From contig JAIBBR010000047.1 of assembly GCA_019694575.1 (NCBI GenBank), positions 1 through 35,542 on the forward strand: DNA of 35,542 bases, in the 5' to 3' direction. Position numbers and translations under genes: made by a program. The DNA is from Myxococcaceae bacterium. Lineage in GTDB: Bacteria; Myxococcota; Myxococcia; Myxococcales; Myxococcaceae. Of the stretch, positions 24,134 through 32,397 are shown piece by piece (position 1 is the stretch's first letter; the number at the start of each line of letters is the position of its first letter). The notes below the pieces were generated by a model. The model was not told the origin of the DNA. It worked only from the letters and a program-made list of their open reading frames with translations, and did not search any database.

Positions 24134-25747
24134 ATGCGCCCCTTAAAGACGTTGAAAAAACTCTACGACGAAGAGTCGCACATCGTCATCACCGAGAAGG
24201 GCTCACCTCCGCGGGTGCTCTTCTACGGCGAAGACTTTCTGCTTGAAGACTTACCTGTCGGCACCCGGGTGGTTTTTCCCCGGCCTCCGCTCGAAGGCGT
24301 GCCCAACCTGAAGGCGGCGATTCGCTACGCCATCAACCACCCTGAAGGTATGGACCCGCTCCACGCCCTGCTCAAGCCGGGCATGAAGCTCACCATCGCA
24401 GTCGACGACATTTCGCTGCCCCTGCCCCCCATGCGCACGCCCGACGTGCGGCAGACGATTCTCGAAATCGTGCTCGAGCTCGCGGCTGATTCAGGCGTCG
24501 ACGACATTCACATCATCATCGCCAACGCACTGCACCGCCGCATGACCGAAGGCGAGATGAAGCGCATGGTGGGCGAAAAGGTGTTCGACGCCTTTTACCC
24601 CGACCGTTATTACAACCATGACGCTGAAGACCCCGATGGCATGCTTGAAATCGGCAAGTCGTCAGCCAATGAGCCGGTGGTGATTAACCGCCGCGCTGCC
24701 GAGAGCGACCTGCTCATCTACGTCAACATCAACCTGGTGCCGATGGACGGTGGGCACAAGTCGGTGGGCACAGGGTTGACGAATTACCGCGGCCTCAACG
24801 CACACCACAACGCACAGACGATTCGCGATTCAAAGAGCTACATGGAGCCGAAGCACTCGGCCCTGCACGCGTCGACCACGCGCATCGGCCATGTCATCGA
24901 CGAGAAGATGAAGGTCTTTCACATCGAGACGGCGCTCAACAACCGCATGTTCGATGGGCCGACCGACTTCTTGATGAAGAAAGAAGAAGACTTCACCGAA
25001 GTCGACCGGCTGAAATTTCACGCGATGAAATATTCGCTGACGAAGCTGCCGCGCCCGATGAAGCGCAAGCTCTTCTTTTCGATTCCCGCGGCATACGACG
25101 TGATTGGCGTGCACGCCGGCGCCACCGAGCCGTGCCACGAAAAAATTTTAGACCTCTGCTGGAAGCAGTACTCGGTGCCGGTCGAAGGTCAGAGCGACAT
25201 CGTCATTTTCGGCATGCCGTACGTGTCGCCGTACAACGTGAATTCGATTCTGAACCCACTGCTCGTGCAGGTGATGGCGCTCGGGTACCTCTACAACCTG
25301 AACCGCGGCGTACCCATCGTCAAAAAAGGCGGAGTGATTATCGTCACCCACCCGCTCTACGACGAGTTCGACCCCGAGCATCACCCCAGCTACATCGAGT
25401 TCTTCAACCGGCTGCTGCCTGAAACGCGCGACGCGCACAAGTTGCAGCACAAGTACGAGCGCGAGTTCGCCACCAACCCCAGCTATGTGCACCTGTACCG
25501 CAAAGGCAACGCGTACCATGGGGCGCACCCTTTCTTCATGTGGTACTGGGGCGAGAATGGCCGACAGCACGTGGGCAAAGTCATTTGCGCGGGCGCTGAG
25601 AACAACCATGTCCCCGCGCTCCTCGGGTGGGACCGCACCGACACCTTGTCAGAGGCGATTGAAGAAGCGCGCGGCTTCATGGGCCGCTCGGCGAGCATCT
25701 CGATGGTGCACATGCCGCCCATCATGCAAACCGACGTGCGGTTGTAA
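24134..25747 (+). CDS. LarA/DUF2088 domain protein, divergent from lactate racemase
   Basis: The 537-residue protein has the LarA (lactate racemase, DUF2088) fold, about 110 residues longer than LarA. Family blocks are [14 protein letters not shown] (87-100, replacing the usual DDxTRP), [15 protein letters not shown] (131-145) with His134, and [27 protein letters not shown] (206-220) with Lys209 is at the position of the Lys that carries the nickel-pincer nucleotide in LarA; LNAHHN follows. The second catalytic His of LarA, normally in the P-H of EPH before the Lys motif, appears replaced (NLVPMDGG). So the protein may bind the nickel cofactor but not racemise lactate by the standard mechanism. 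No LarB, LarC or LarE gene is present in this window. Confidence 0.85.
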   Translation: MRPLKTLKKLYDEESHIVITEKGSPPRVLFYGEDFLLEDLPVGTRVVFPRPPLEGVPNLKAAIRYAINHPEGMDPLHALLKPGMKLTIAVDDISLPLPPMRTPDVRQTILEIVLELAADSGVDDIHIIIANALHRRMTEGEMKRMVGEKVFDAFYPDRYYNHDAEDPDGMLEIGKSSANEPVVINRRAAESDLLIYVNINLVPMDGGHKSVGTGLTNYRGLNAHHNAQTIRDSKSYMEPKHSALHASTTRIGHVIDEKMKVFHIETALNNRMFDGPTDFLMKKEEDFTEVDRLKFHAMKYSLTKLPRPMKRKLFFSIPAAYDVIGVHAGATEPCHEKILDLCWKQYSVPVEGQSDIVIFGMPYVSPYNVNSILNPLLVQVMALGYLYNLNRGVPIVKKGGVIIVTHPLYDEFDPEHHPSYIEFFNRLLPETRDAHKLQHKYEREFATNPSYVHLYRKGNAYHGAHPFFMWYWGENGRQHVGKVICAGAENNHVPALLGWDRTDTLSEAIEEARGFMGRSASISMVHMPPIMQTDVRL

Positions 25748-25753
25748 GCAACC

Positions 25754-26854
25754 TTGAGCCCATTTCACTGGCGCTCTGAGAGTGAAGAAGCTGCGCCCAC
25801 GCATTGGCTCGACGTCGACGATGGGCTGCGCGCTGACGTGGCGGTGCGACGGGCACGCGCGGGCGAGTACCTTCGCTACACCGGTGATTTTCACAACGCC
25901 AAGCAGCTGTTGCAGGCGATGGGGCGAAGGCTGCCTCAACAGCGCAACCCGAAATCAGCTTTAGAAGCGTTTCGCGCCGAACGCCAAGCGCGGCTCGTCG
26001 AGCACCAGACACTCTCTCGCGTGGTGGTGACGCTCGACGGCGAGTACCGGCTCGCGCTGTCGCGTGCTCCCGACATGGCAATGGCCTGTCGGCAGGCATG
26101 GGGAGACCCGGGCGGGCAAGACACGTTGGTGGCGCTCAAGACGTTGCTCGGTGTGATGAGCGCCGCCGAGTGGCGAAGAAAAGGCCTCACGGTACCCGGC
26201 CTCCAGGGCCCATTGGAGCCGCACTACGGCGTTTTTCTGCCCACCCGCCACGAATACGTCGAGTTGTTGCGCGGAGTGGCCGACGTCACCGGCAAGCGCG
26301 TCTTCGACATTGGCACGGGCACAGGCGTGCTCTCGTTTTGGCTGTTGCAGCACGGAGCGGCGAGCGCCGTCGCCACCGACATCGACCCGCGCGCGGTGGC
26401 TTGCGCGAAGGCCAATGCCGAGCGGTTGAAACTGGGCGCGCGCTTCTCGGTGGCGCTTGGTGAGGGTTTTCCCGAAGGGAAAGCCGACGTCATCATCTGC
26501 AACCCTCCGTGGGTTCCCGAGCCTGCGAAGAACCGCGTCGACCGGGCCGTCTTCGATGAAGACAACCGCTTCTTGCGCAGCTTTCTTTCGGGGCTTGCCG
26601 CGCACCTCAACGAAGGTGGCCAAGGCCTGTTGCTGATTTCTGACTTGGCGGTACTGCTCGGCCTGCGCTCGCCGCAATGGTTAGAGGAGCAATTCGCCGC
26701 CACCCATTTGCAAGTGAAGTGGAAAAAATCGGTGGCCGCACGTCACCCCAAGGCGAACACCAAGAGCGACCCGCTGTACGCCGTGCGCAGGCGCGAAATC
26801 ACCACGCTCTACAGCTTGGTGCCTGACACGCGCGGTGGCCCTTGCTCAACCTGA
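25754..26854 (+). CDS. PrmC-like class I methyltransferase
   Basis: The frame opens with TTG at 25754, 6 nt after the preceding stop, and gives 366 residues. A helical N-terminal region (about 30-150) contains YLRYTGDFHNAKQLLQAMGR. The SAM-binding motif DIGTGTGVLSFWLLQHGA is at 185-202, followed by ATDIDPRAVACAKANAERL. Catalytic NPPW is at 250-253 in DVIICNPPWVPEPA. NPPY/NPPW enzymes methylate amide or amino nitrogens, for example release-factor glutamine (PrmC) or nucleotide bases. The N-terminal domain differs from PrmC, so the target may be a small molecule. Its 3-prime end overlaps the convergent DedA gene by 46 bp. The TTG start is tentative because it has no strong ribosome site. Confidence 0.85.
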   Translation: MSPFHWRSESEEAAPTHWLDVDDGLRADVAVRRARAGEYLRYTGDFHNAKQLLQAMGRRLPQQRNPKSALEAFRAERQARLVEHQTLSRVVVTLDGEYRLALSRAPDMAMACRQAWGDPGGQDTLVALKTLLGVMSAAEWRRKGLTVPGLQGPLEPHYGVFLPTRHEYVELLRGVADVTGKRVFDIGTGTGVLSFWLLQHGAASAVATDIDPRAVACAKANAERLKLGARFSVALGEGFPEGKADVIICNPPWVPEPAKNRVDRAVFDEDNRFLRSFLSGLAAHLNEGGQGLLLISDLAVLLGLRSPQWLEEQFAATHLQVKWKKSVAARHPKANTKSDPLYAVRRREITTLYSLVPDTRGGPCST

Positions 26855-27408
26855 TTCTTTTTCGCGTTGACGCGGCGTTTCCACACCCACAACAGCCACG
26901 CGACAACGAGAACGGCCACCGCCACCAGTGTCCATTGACTGGGCACACGCTCATACGCATTCATCGCCCCTTCACCGATGGCGATGGCAAAGAACGCCCA
27001 GGCAGAAGCACCGACGACGTTGGCGAGCCAGAATTTCAACGCCGGCATGCCACCGGTTCCCGCGATGAGCGGAACGAAGGCCCGCGTCGGCGCCAAGAAG
27101 CGGCCGAGAATGACCGCGAACGCACCCCAACGTTGAACGAAACGTTCGGCGCTCGCCATGGCCGACGCGTGCCGTGCAAACCAGGGCTGTAAAAAGCTCA
27201 CGCGGTGCAGCCGCCCTCCTAAGAGATAGCTCAGGCCGTCACCGACAAAGGCGCCCGCAGCGGCGGCCACCAGCACGCCCCAGTAGCTCAACTTGCCCGT
27301 TTGAGCGGCCGCACCTGCCGCGGCCACCGCCGTGGTGCCGGGCACGAGCAAGCCAATAATGGCCACCGCTTCGAGAAATGAGACCGCAAAGACACCGAAG
27401 TACGGCAT
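26809..27408 (-). CDS. DedA/SNARE-associated family membrane protein
   Basis: GGAGG at 27417-27421 lies 8 nt before the ATG at 27408 and sets the start; a longer in-frame extension is Arg-rich and out of character. The 199-residue protein has the DedA pattern: an early GLLVPGTTAVAAAGAAA re-entrant segment (19-35), GRFLAPTRAFVPLIAG (102-117), MPALKFWLANVVGASAWAFF, and a final membrane segment VAVAVLVVAWLLWVW. DedA proteins flip lipids such as undecaprenyl phosphate or phosphatidylethanolamine across the inner membrane and support envelope homeostasis. The conserved GRFxPxxR motif is intact. The tail overlaps the convergent methyltransferase gene by 46 bp. Confidence 0.93.
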   Translation of the reverse strand: MPYFGVFAVSFLEAVAIIGLLVPGTTAVAAAGAAAQTGKLSYWGVLVAAAAGAFVGDGLSYLLGGRLHRVSFLQPWFARHASAMASAERFVQRWGAFAVILGRFLAPTRAFVPLIAGTGGMPALKFWLANVVGASAWAFFAIAIGEGAMNAYERVPSQWTLVAVAVLVVAWLLWVWKRRVNAKKNQVEQGPPRVSGTKL

Positions 27409-27416
27409 CACGAATC

Positions 27417-27421
27417 CCTCC
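27417..27421 (-). promoter_or_regulatory. Ribosome binding site GGAGG of the DedA gene
   Basis: GGAGG on the minus strand, 8 nt upstream of ATG 27408 and 5 nt upstream of the adjacent in-frame GTG. Either could be used, but both exclude the long upstream extension. Confidence 0.75.
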
Positions 27422-27481
27422 GGGCCTGCGAGCGCTCCCACTTCGCACCTTCTTGAACGGAGGTGGCGAGGGCACTGCCGT

Positions 27482-27892
27482 TTACTGCGAAGGGAAAATG
27501 GTCGGCGCGCCGAGCAGCCGGTCTTCGATGCGCTCTTCAGACTCTGGCGAGAAGCCACTGACGAGGTTCAAGTCACGCAGCGCTTCGCGGCCCGTCACCA
27601 CCCACCCCTGTAAATGAATGGCTTGCTCCACTTCAAGCATCAGCCGCTGGGCTTCCGTTCGCGCCGCTTCGATTTTCGGGTTGGGGCCCTTGTCGAATAG
27701 CTCGGTGTTGGCCTTGTGAATGGCCCGCCTCGCCGCCGCCAAATCGCGCGGGCCTACGTACCCATCGGTCATGTCCTTAAATTGTTTTTCATTTATCAAC
27801 TTGGCGTCGCGTACCGGGGCGGCGTGTGTTTCCACTCCACGGCGGTTGTAGTTGTTGAGCGCTAAGTTGGGCTTCTTGTTGCGAATGTCCAT
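27482..27892 (-). CDS. Small hypothetical protein
   Basis: From the ATG at 27892, with GGAG six bases upstream, the product has 136 residues: MDIRNKKPNLALNNYNRRGV, a polar linker, then helices in DLAAARRAIHKANTELFDKG and IEAARTEAQRLMLEVEQAIH, ending with ESEERIEDRLLGAPTIFPSQ. There is no signal peptide and no recognised domain. The composition suggests a soluble helical protein. It precedes the DedA gene in the same direction by 73 nt and may share its transcript. Confidence 0.7.
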   Translation of the reverse strand: MDIRNKKPNLALNNYNRRGVETHAAPVRDAKLINEKQFKDMTDGYVGPRDLAAARRAIHKANTELFDKGPNPKIEAARTEAQRLMLEVEQAIHLQGWVVTGREALRDLNLVSGFSPESEERIEDRLLGAPTIFPSQ

Positions 27893-27976
27893 TGACGACT
27901 CCAAGGTGTTGAAGGGTTATCGCACAGAGCCCACTATCAGTTGTGATCGACCGACGAACCTATAAGCGATTGTTTT

Positions 27977-28417
27977 TTAAGTGTTTTTATGGTGACGTCG
28001 ATGGCCATGCCTGCGCGCATGGAGCTCACGCTCGATGTGCTCGACATGGGCCAATTCGAGCCCAAATTCTTGCTGCAACCGCTCAAATTCGTCTTGCAGC
28101 TCGCGCAGCTTTTCATCGGGCAGCGCTTCTAAGTTGACCAGGCCTGTGCGGGCTCCGCCGACCGCGCGCAACAGCTCGTCGAGCTTCAAGTGCACCGCCA
28201 TCGCGTCGCGGTTCTGGCTGTTCTGAATCAAGAACACCATCAAGAAGGTGACGATGGTGGTACCGGTGTTGATGACCAGCTGCCAGGTGTCTGAAAAATG
28301 AAACATCGGGCCGCTTAAGCCCCACACCGCCACCACGCCAAGCGCAGACATGAAGCTCGCGGGCAACCCCACCATGTGGGCAGTGGCGTGGGCGAGCTTG
28401 CGAAAGACTTCATTCAT
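27977..28417 (-). CDS. Low-affinity iron permease-like membrane protein
   Basis: The 146-residue protein matches the bacterial low-affinity iron permease-like family (PF04120). It starts MNEVFRKLAHATAHMVGLPA and has membrane segments around AVWGLSGPMFHFSDTWQLVI and INTGTTIVTFLMVFLIQNSQ. The conserved QNSQNRDAMAVHLKLDELLR motif follows the second membrane segment. A helical, charged C-terminal part with a His-rich end (ARRHGHRRHHKNT) follows. The metal-transport role comes from fungal Fet4 homology and is not established for short bacterial members. The His-rich tail is a plausible metal-binding element. It diverges from the downstream lipoprotein gene. Confidence 0.9.
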   Translation of the reverse strand: MNEVFRKLAHATAHMVGLPASFMSALGVVAVWGLSGPMFHFSDTWQLVINTGTTIVTFLMVFLIQNSQNRDAMAVHLKLDELLRAVGGARTGLVNLEALPDEKLRELQDEFERLQQEFGLELAHVEHIERELHARRHGHRRHHKNT

Positions 28418-28525
28418 GAACGGGCACCCTGGCCTCCTCGGAGCACGCGGTCAACTCCTATGCGTGCAACAGGCACGGAACACCCACGTCTTCTCGCTAA
28501 ATCACCCTTCCCTTCGGAGTTACCA

Positions 28526-28915
28526 ATGCGTTCTTTCTTCTTCGCCGCTGCCTGCGTCACTCTCGCCGCCTGCACGACTGTTTCTTTCAACGTCACCCGC
28601 CAGGCGCTGTACCCGGCCCGCAAAGCCGGCTGCGATATTGAATGGGTGAACGTGCCCGCCTCGCTGCTGGGTCCCCAAAACAGTGAGTGGGAGCTCATTG
28701 GCAATATCTCGTACGGGCAAGTGGGCGAAGGCGGCCTCGATGAAGCGTTGAAGAAACGGGTCGAAGCCGAAATCTGCAAAATGGGCGGCGACGCGGTGTC
28801 GCTCGGGTTGTCGTCGCAGAACCAGACCTTCAACGGCACGGGAACTGCCACGATTCTGATGGTGCTCCGCTCGAAGGTGCAGACGGCTCCAAAGCCCAAA
28901 GCCGAACAGCTCTAG
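28526..28915 (+). CDS. Small lipoprotein of unknown function
   Basis: The ATG at 28526 is preceded by GGAG six bases upstream and encodes 129 residues. The N-terminus MRSFFFAAACVTLAACTTVS contains a lipobox (LAAC) with probable lipidated Cys16. The body includes YPARKAGCDIEWVNVPASLL and ISYGQVGEGGLDEALKKRVE, then a Cys-containing helix and AEICKMGGDAVSLGLSSQNQ, reminiscent of the YbjQ/lipoprotein-like beta-alpha folds that contain MGADAV-type helices. The function is unknown. It lies 136 bp upstream of the carrier-protein gene of the following cluster, which is too far to assume co-transcription. Confidence 0.8.
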   Translation: MRSFFFAAACVTLAACTTVSFNVTRQALYPARKAGCDIEWVNVPASLLGPQNSEWELIGNISYGQVGEGGLDEALKKRVEAEICKMGGDAVSLGLSSQNQTFNGTGTATILMVLRSKVQTAPKPKAEQL

Positions 28916-29051
28916 CGCTGGCGGTCATGTCGACGCGCCGTTGATACCCGTCAACATCTCCTACCTTCACGCACTCGCTTTTCGCGCGCACCCACCGGAG
29001 CCTCGATTTTGGGGACCTTTTGGCCCCGGCTGCTCTAAGGTTCGCGCTCCC

Positions 29052-29291
29052 ATGACCGAAGACATTCGAAACATCGTCAAAGAGCACGGCCGGCTTTCGG
29101 TCGACGTCGCCAGCCTCACCGATGACGCCGACTTGTACGCCGCGGGCCTCACGTCACACGCCAGCGTCAACTTGATGCTCGCACTCGAAGCGAAATTCGA
29201 CATCGAGTTTCCCGAGCGCATGTTGCGCCGCAAGTCATTCGAAAGCATCGCCGCGATGAAGGCGGCCATTTCTGAATTGGTGCCCCAATGA
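29052..29291 (+). CDS. Acyl/aminoacyl carrier protein
   Basis: The 79-residue protein has the four-helix carrier-protein pattern: ADLYAAGLTSHASVNLMLAL at 26-45, with Ser35 at the phosphopantetheine attachment position. The usual DSL triad reads TSH here, as in carrier proteins of amino-acid-charging systems rather than fatty-acid ACP. FDIEFPERMLRRKSFESIAA and AAISELVPQ complete helices III and IV. It should carry an aminoacyl group as a thioester. It is the first gene of a six-gene cluster and overlaps the next gene by 4 nt (ATGA). No strong ribosome site is visible before ATG 29052. The stand-alone form and position next to the amino acid:carrier ligase make it the ligase's probable substrate. 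Confidence 0.9.
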   Translation: MTEDIRNIVKEHGRLSVDVASLTDDADLYAAGLTSHASVNLMLALEAKFDIEFPERMLRRKSFESIAAMKAAISELVPQ

Positions 29292-30445
29292 GTGCTCTGC
29301 GAGAAAACCTTGTCGCCCAAGCCAAAAAAATTGGCGAAAAAGTCGTCGCTGCCCACGCCGCTGACGTCGACGCCACGGCCCGCTTTCCCACTGAGTCATT
29401 CGCCGCGCTGAAAGAAGCCAAGCTGCTCTCGGCGATGGTGCCCAAAGCACTCGGAGGCCCAGGCGCCACTGTCTCTGACATCGCCGCGGTCTGCACCACG
29501 CTCGGCCATTATTGCGCGTCGACCGCGATGGTGTACGCCATGCACCAGAGCCAGGTGGCCTGCATCACTCGCCATTGCGGCAGCTCTGCCTGGCAGAAAA
29601 ACTTCATCGCCGAGATGTGCAAGCAAGAGCTGTTGATTGCATCGGCCACGTCAGAAGCTGGCATCGGCGGCGACGTGCGCACTTCGAGCTGCGCGGTCGA
29701 AACCACCGGCGACCGCTTTACCCTCGCCAAAAACGCCACCGTCATCAGCTATGGCGCTCACGCTGACGCGGTTTGTCTGACGGCGCGGCGCACGCCTGAC
29801 TCACCTCCCAGCGACCAAGTGCTGGTGGTTTGCCCCAAGGGTACTTACACCTTGGAACAGACCAGCGGCTGGGACACCCTGGGCATGCGCGGCACGTGCA
29901 GCAACGGGTACTGGCTGCGGGCCAAGGGCTCTACCGAGCAGGTGTTGCCCACGCCCTACGCCGACATTTCAGCGCAGACCATGTTGCCCTCGGCGCACGT
30001 GTTTTGGGCGTCGCTGTGGCTGGGCATTGCCTCAGATGCCCTAAATCGCTCGCGCCTTTTCATTCGAGGAGAAGCGCGCAAGAAGCCAGGCTCCGTTCCT
30101 CCTGGCGCGGTGCGGCTCGCCGAGGCCAGCAACCAATTGCAATTGATGCGCGCCAACGTCACCGACTGCGCTGCAGCCTACGAAGCGGCGATGGCCACAC
30201 CCGAAGCCACCACCGCGCTCGGCTTCGCCATTCGCATGAACCACCTGAAGACCGGCACTTCACAAATGGCCATCGACGTGGTGAACCGCGCCATGTTGAT
30301 TAACGGCATTCACGGCTACCGAAACGACAGCCCCTTCAGCGTGGCCCGCCACCTGCGTGACGTGCACAGCGCGCAAGTCATGGTTTCCAACGACCGTATT
30401 TTCGGCACCACCGCTTCGCTCCTGCTCGTTCACAAGGAAGACTAG
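29288..30445 (+). CDS. Acyl-CoA dehydrogenase-like flavoprotein acting with the carrier protein
   Basis: The 385-residue protein has the ACAD layout: an N-terminal helical domain with [20 protein letters not shown] and [16 protein letters not shown], a central FAD-contacting block [18 protein letters not shown] (about 114-131), and a C-terminal helical domain including [20 protein letters not shown]. At the place where medium-chain enzymes have the catalytic Glu of YEGTxEI, this protein reads MVSNDRI, so it either uses another base or a different chemistry. Since it is coupled to a carrier-protein gene and an amino acid:carrier ligase, its substrate is probably an aminoacyl or modified acyl thioester on the carrier protein, not a fatty acyl-CoA. 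This is inference by position. It starts within the stop of the ACP gene. Confidence 0.88.
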   Translation: MSALRENLVAQAKKIGEKVVAAHAADVDATARFPTESFAALKEAKLLSAMVPKALGGPGATVSDIAAVCTTLGHYCASTAMVYAMHQSQVACITRHCGSSAWQKNFIAEMCKQELLIASATSEAGIGGDVRTSSCAVETTGDRFTLAKNATVISYGAHADAVCLTARRTPDSPPSDQVLVVCPKGTYTLEQTSGWDTLGMRGTCSNGYWLRAKGSTEQVLPTPYADISAQTMLPSAHVFWASLWLGIASDALNRSRLFIRGEARKKPGSVPPGAVRLAEASNQLQLMRANVTDCAAAYEAAMATPEATTALGFAIRMNHLKTGTSQMAIDVVNRAMLINGIHGYRNDSPFSVARHLRDVHSAQVMVSNDRIFGTTASLLLVHKED

Positions 30446-30450
30446 ACCCC

Positions 30451-31380
30451 ATGGCATCGACCCAAGAGCTGAGCCAAGCGCAGCGCGCGTACTTAGACGA
30501 GCTGCTCAAACACGGGCTGTTGATTGAAACCGGCGTCGACGGGCTGTACGGCCGCAGCGGCGTTTTCGAAGACGTGGTTGACCGCTTCAACGTGCTGATT
30601 TCGCGCTACGGCGGTGGCGACGGCGCCGAAGTGATGCGCTTTCCTCCCGCGATTAGCCGCAAGCACTTAGAAGAGAGCGAGTACTTGAAGTCTTTTCCCC
30701 AGCTGGCCGGCACGCTGCACAGCTTCATGGGCAACGACGCTGACCACCTGGCGCTGCTCAAGGCGATTGAAGAAGGCCGCGACTGGACATTGGGCCAAAA
30801 AGCCACTGATGCGGTGATGACACCGGCGGCCTGCTACCCCATTTACCCCACCCTGGCGAAGCGCGGCCCGCTCAAGCCTGACGGCGCGATGGTCGACGTT
30901 TACTCCTATTGCTTTCGCCACGAGCCGTCGGTCGACCCGGCGCGCATGCAGCTGTTTCGCATGCGTGAGTACGTGCGCATCGGCAGCCCGCAGCAGGTCA
31001 TGTCGTTTCGCGAAATGTGGCTCGAGCGCGGGCAGAAGCTCATGGGCTCGCTGGGCGTGCCGGTGAAAATCGACGTCGCCAATGACCCCTTCTTCGGCCG
31101 CGCGGGCCGCATGCTGGCCGTCAACCAACGCGACCAAGGCCTCAAATTCGAGCTGTTGATTCCCATCACCAGTGAAGAGAAGCCGACCGCGTGCCTCTCG
31201 TTCAACTACCACCAAGACCACTTTGGCCTGCTGTGGAAAATTGCCACCCACGATGCGCAAGTGGCGCACACCGCCTGCGTCGGCTTCGGCATGGAGCGCG
31301 TCACTTTGGCGCTCTTCAAGTACCACGGCTTCGACGTCGAGAAGTGGCCCGCCGCGGTGAAGAAGCAGCTCTGGCCTTAA
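30451..31380 (+). CDS. Amino acid:[carrier protein] ligase (class II aaRS homologue)
   Basis: This 309-residue protein belongs to the amino acid:[carrier protein] ligase family typified by Bradyrhizobium Bll0957. These proteins resemble the catalytic domain of atypical archaeal seryl-tRNA synthetase but lack the tRNA-binding domain and load glycine or alanine onto a carrier protein's phosphopantetheine using ATP. The three zinc ligands recur as Cys128 (PAACYPIYP), Glu173 (MREYVRIG) and Cys276 ([12 protein letters not shown]), spaced as Cys131, Glu176 and Cys279 reported for Bll0957. Class II motif 2 is seen in [11 protein letters not shown] and motif 3 in [12 protein letters not shown]. It starts 5 nt after the ACAD gene, and the carrier gene is adjacent, so the charging partner is evident. 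The amino acid specificity cannot be read here. Confidence 0.93.
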   Translation: MASTQELSQAQRAYLDELLKHGLLIETGVDGLYGRSGVFEDVVDRFNVLISRYGGGDGAEVMRFPPAISRKHLEESEYLKSFPQLAGTLHSFMGNDADHLALLKAIEEGRDWTLGQKATDAVMTPAACYPIYPTLAKRGPLKPDGAMVDVYSYCFRHEPSVDPARMQLFRMREYVRIGSPQQVMSFREMWLERGQKLMGSLGVPVKIDVANDPFFGRAGRMLAVNQRDQGLKFELLIPITSEEKPTACLSFNYHQDHFGLLWKIATHDAQVAHTACVGFGMERVTLALFKYHGFDVEKWPAAVKKQLWP

Positions 31381-31392
31381 AGCGCGATACAC

Positions 31393-32379
31393 ATGCAGAA
31401 AAGCGCCCGCATTCTACCGCTCGAGCCGAAAGGCTACACCCCGCACGCGCTGCACCACCCCGAGCGCGCCTGGCCCGAGACGAACTGCTACGTCGATTTG
31501 TGGATAGAGGTGTTGAACGCGTTTGGTTATGAGCCGCGCGCCGCGCTCGCGTTTTGCCTCGAGATGGACTTCGAAGGCGACCAGTGGACATTCTTCAAGT
31601 TTCCCCTGCAAGACTTGAGCGCGCTCTACGGCATCGAAGTGCAAGAGATGGCGGTGTGGCGGCCATTGCAAGAGCACGTGCTCGAGCATGTGGGGCAAGG
31701 CCGCTTGCTGATTGTCGAGATGGACTCACACTACATGCCCGACACCACCGGTACCGCGTACCGCAACGAGCACGTGAAAACGTCTATCGGCATTCAGCAC
31801 ATTGACGCCGGTGCTGAACGGCTCGGCTATTTTCACAACGCTGGGTACTACGGGCTCGAAGGTGAAGATTACCGCGGCGTCTTTCGGCATTTAGAGGCCC
31901 TGAAAGACCCGAACATTTTGCCCCCTTACGTCGAGATGGTGAAGTTCAACCCCGAGCGCGCGCTAAAGGGCACCGCGCTTTACGCCGAAGCGCTGAAGCG
32001 GGTTCGCCAGCGGTTGCACCGCGCTCCGAAGCAAAACCCGTTTCGGCCGTTTCGCGCGCGCTTCAAAGAAGACGTGGCGTGGCTGCACACCCAACCCATT
32101 GCCACTTACCATTTGTACGCGTTCAACACCTTGCGCCAAGTAGGGGCGGCTTTCGAGCTGGCGTCGTCGCAGCTCGACTGGTTGCACACCCAGGTGCAAG
32201 GCGAGTGGAAAGTGGCGCAACAAGCGTTCGCCGACATCGCCGCGTTGAGCAAGTCGCTGATGTTTCAACTGGCGCGCTCGGTGAATCGCAAGAAACCGCT
32301 CGACGCTGAAGCTTCGTTCGACGCCTTCGAGCAGCATTGGGAGCGGGGCATGGCCTGCCTCACCGCACAGTTCCGCTAG
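31393..32379 (+). CDS. DUF1839 family protein, candidate BtrH-like cysteine acyltransferase
   Basis: The 328-residue protein belongs to DUF1839, a family I associate with amino acid:carrier ligase genes. Its first half resembles the BtrH N-terminal/C39-like papain fold: Cys32 in ETNCYVDLWIEVLNAFGYEP followed by a hydrophobic helix, then RLLIVEMDSHYMPDTTGTAY (104-123), His127 in RNEHVKTSIGI, and a late YFHNAGYYGLEG with Asn149 that could complete a Cys-His-Asn/Asp triad. BtrH transfers an aminoacyl group from a carrier protein to an aminoglycoside, so an analogous acyl transfer here is attractive. The second half is helical (KQNPFRPFRARFKEDVAWLH, STYHL-like region, QQAFADIAALSKSLMFQLAR). The BtrH comparison is pattern-based inference. 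It starts 12 nt after the ligase. Confidence 0.82.
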   Translation: MQKSARILPLEPKGYTPHALHHPERAWPETNCYVDLWIEVLNAFGYEPRAALAFCLEMDFEGDQWTFFKFPLQDLSALYGIEVQEMAVWRPLQEHVLEHVGQGRLLIVEMDSHYMPDTTGTAYRNEHVKTSIGIQHIDAGAERLGYFHNAGYYGLEGEDYRGVFRHLEALKDPNILPPYVEMVKFNPERALKGTALYAEALKRVRQRLHRAPKQNPFRPFRARFKEDVAWLHTQPIATYHLYAFNTLRQVGAAFELASSQLDWLHTQVQGEWKVAQQAFADIAALSKSLMFQLARSVNRKKPLDAEASFDAFEQHWERGMACLTAQFR

Positions 32380-32397
32380 AGAAACCAGAGGGGTTCG

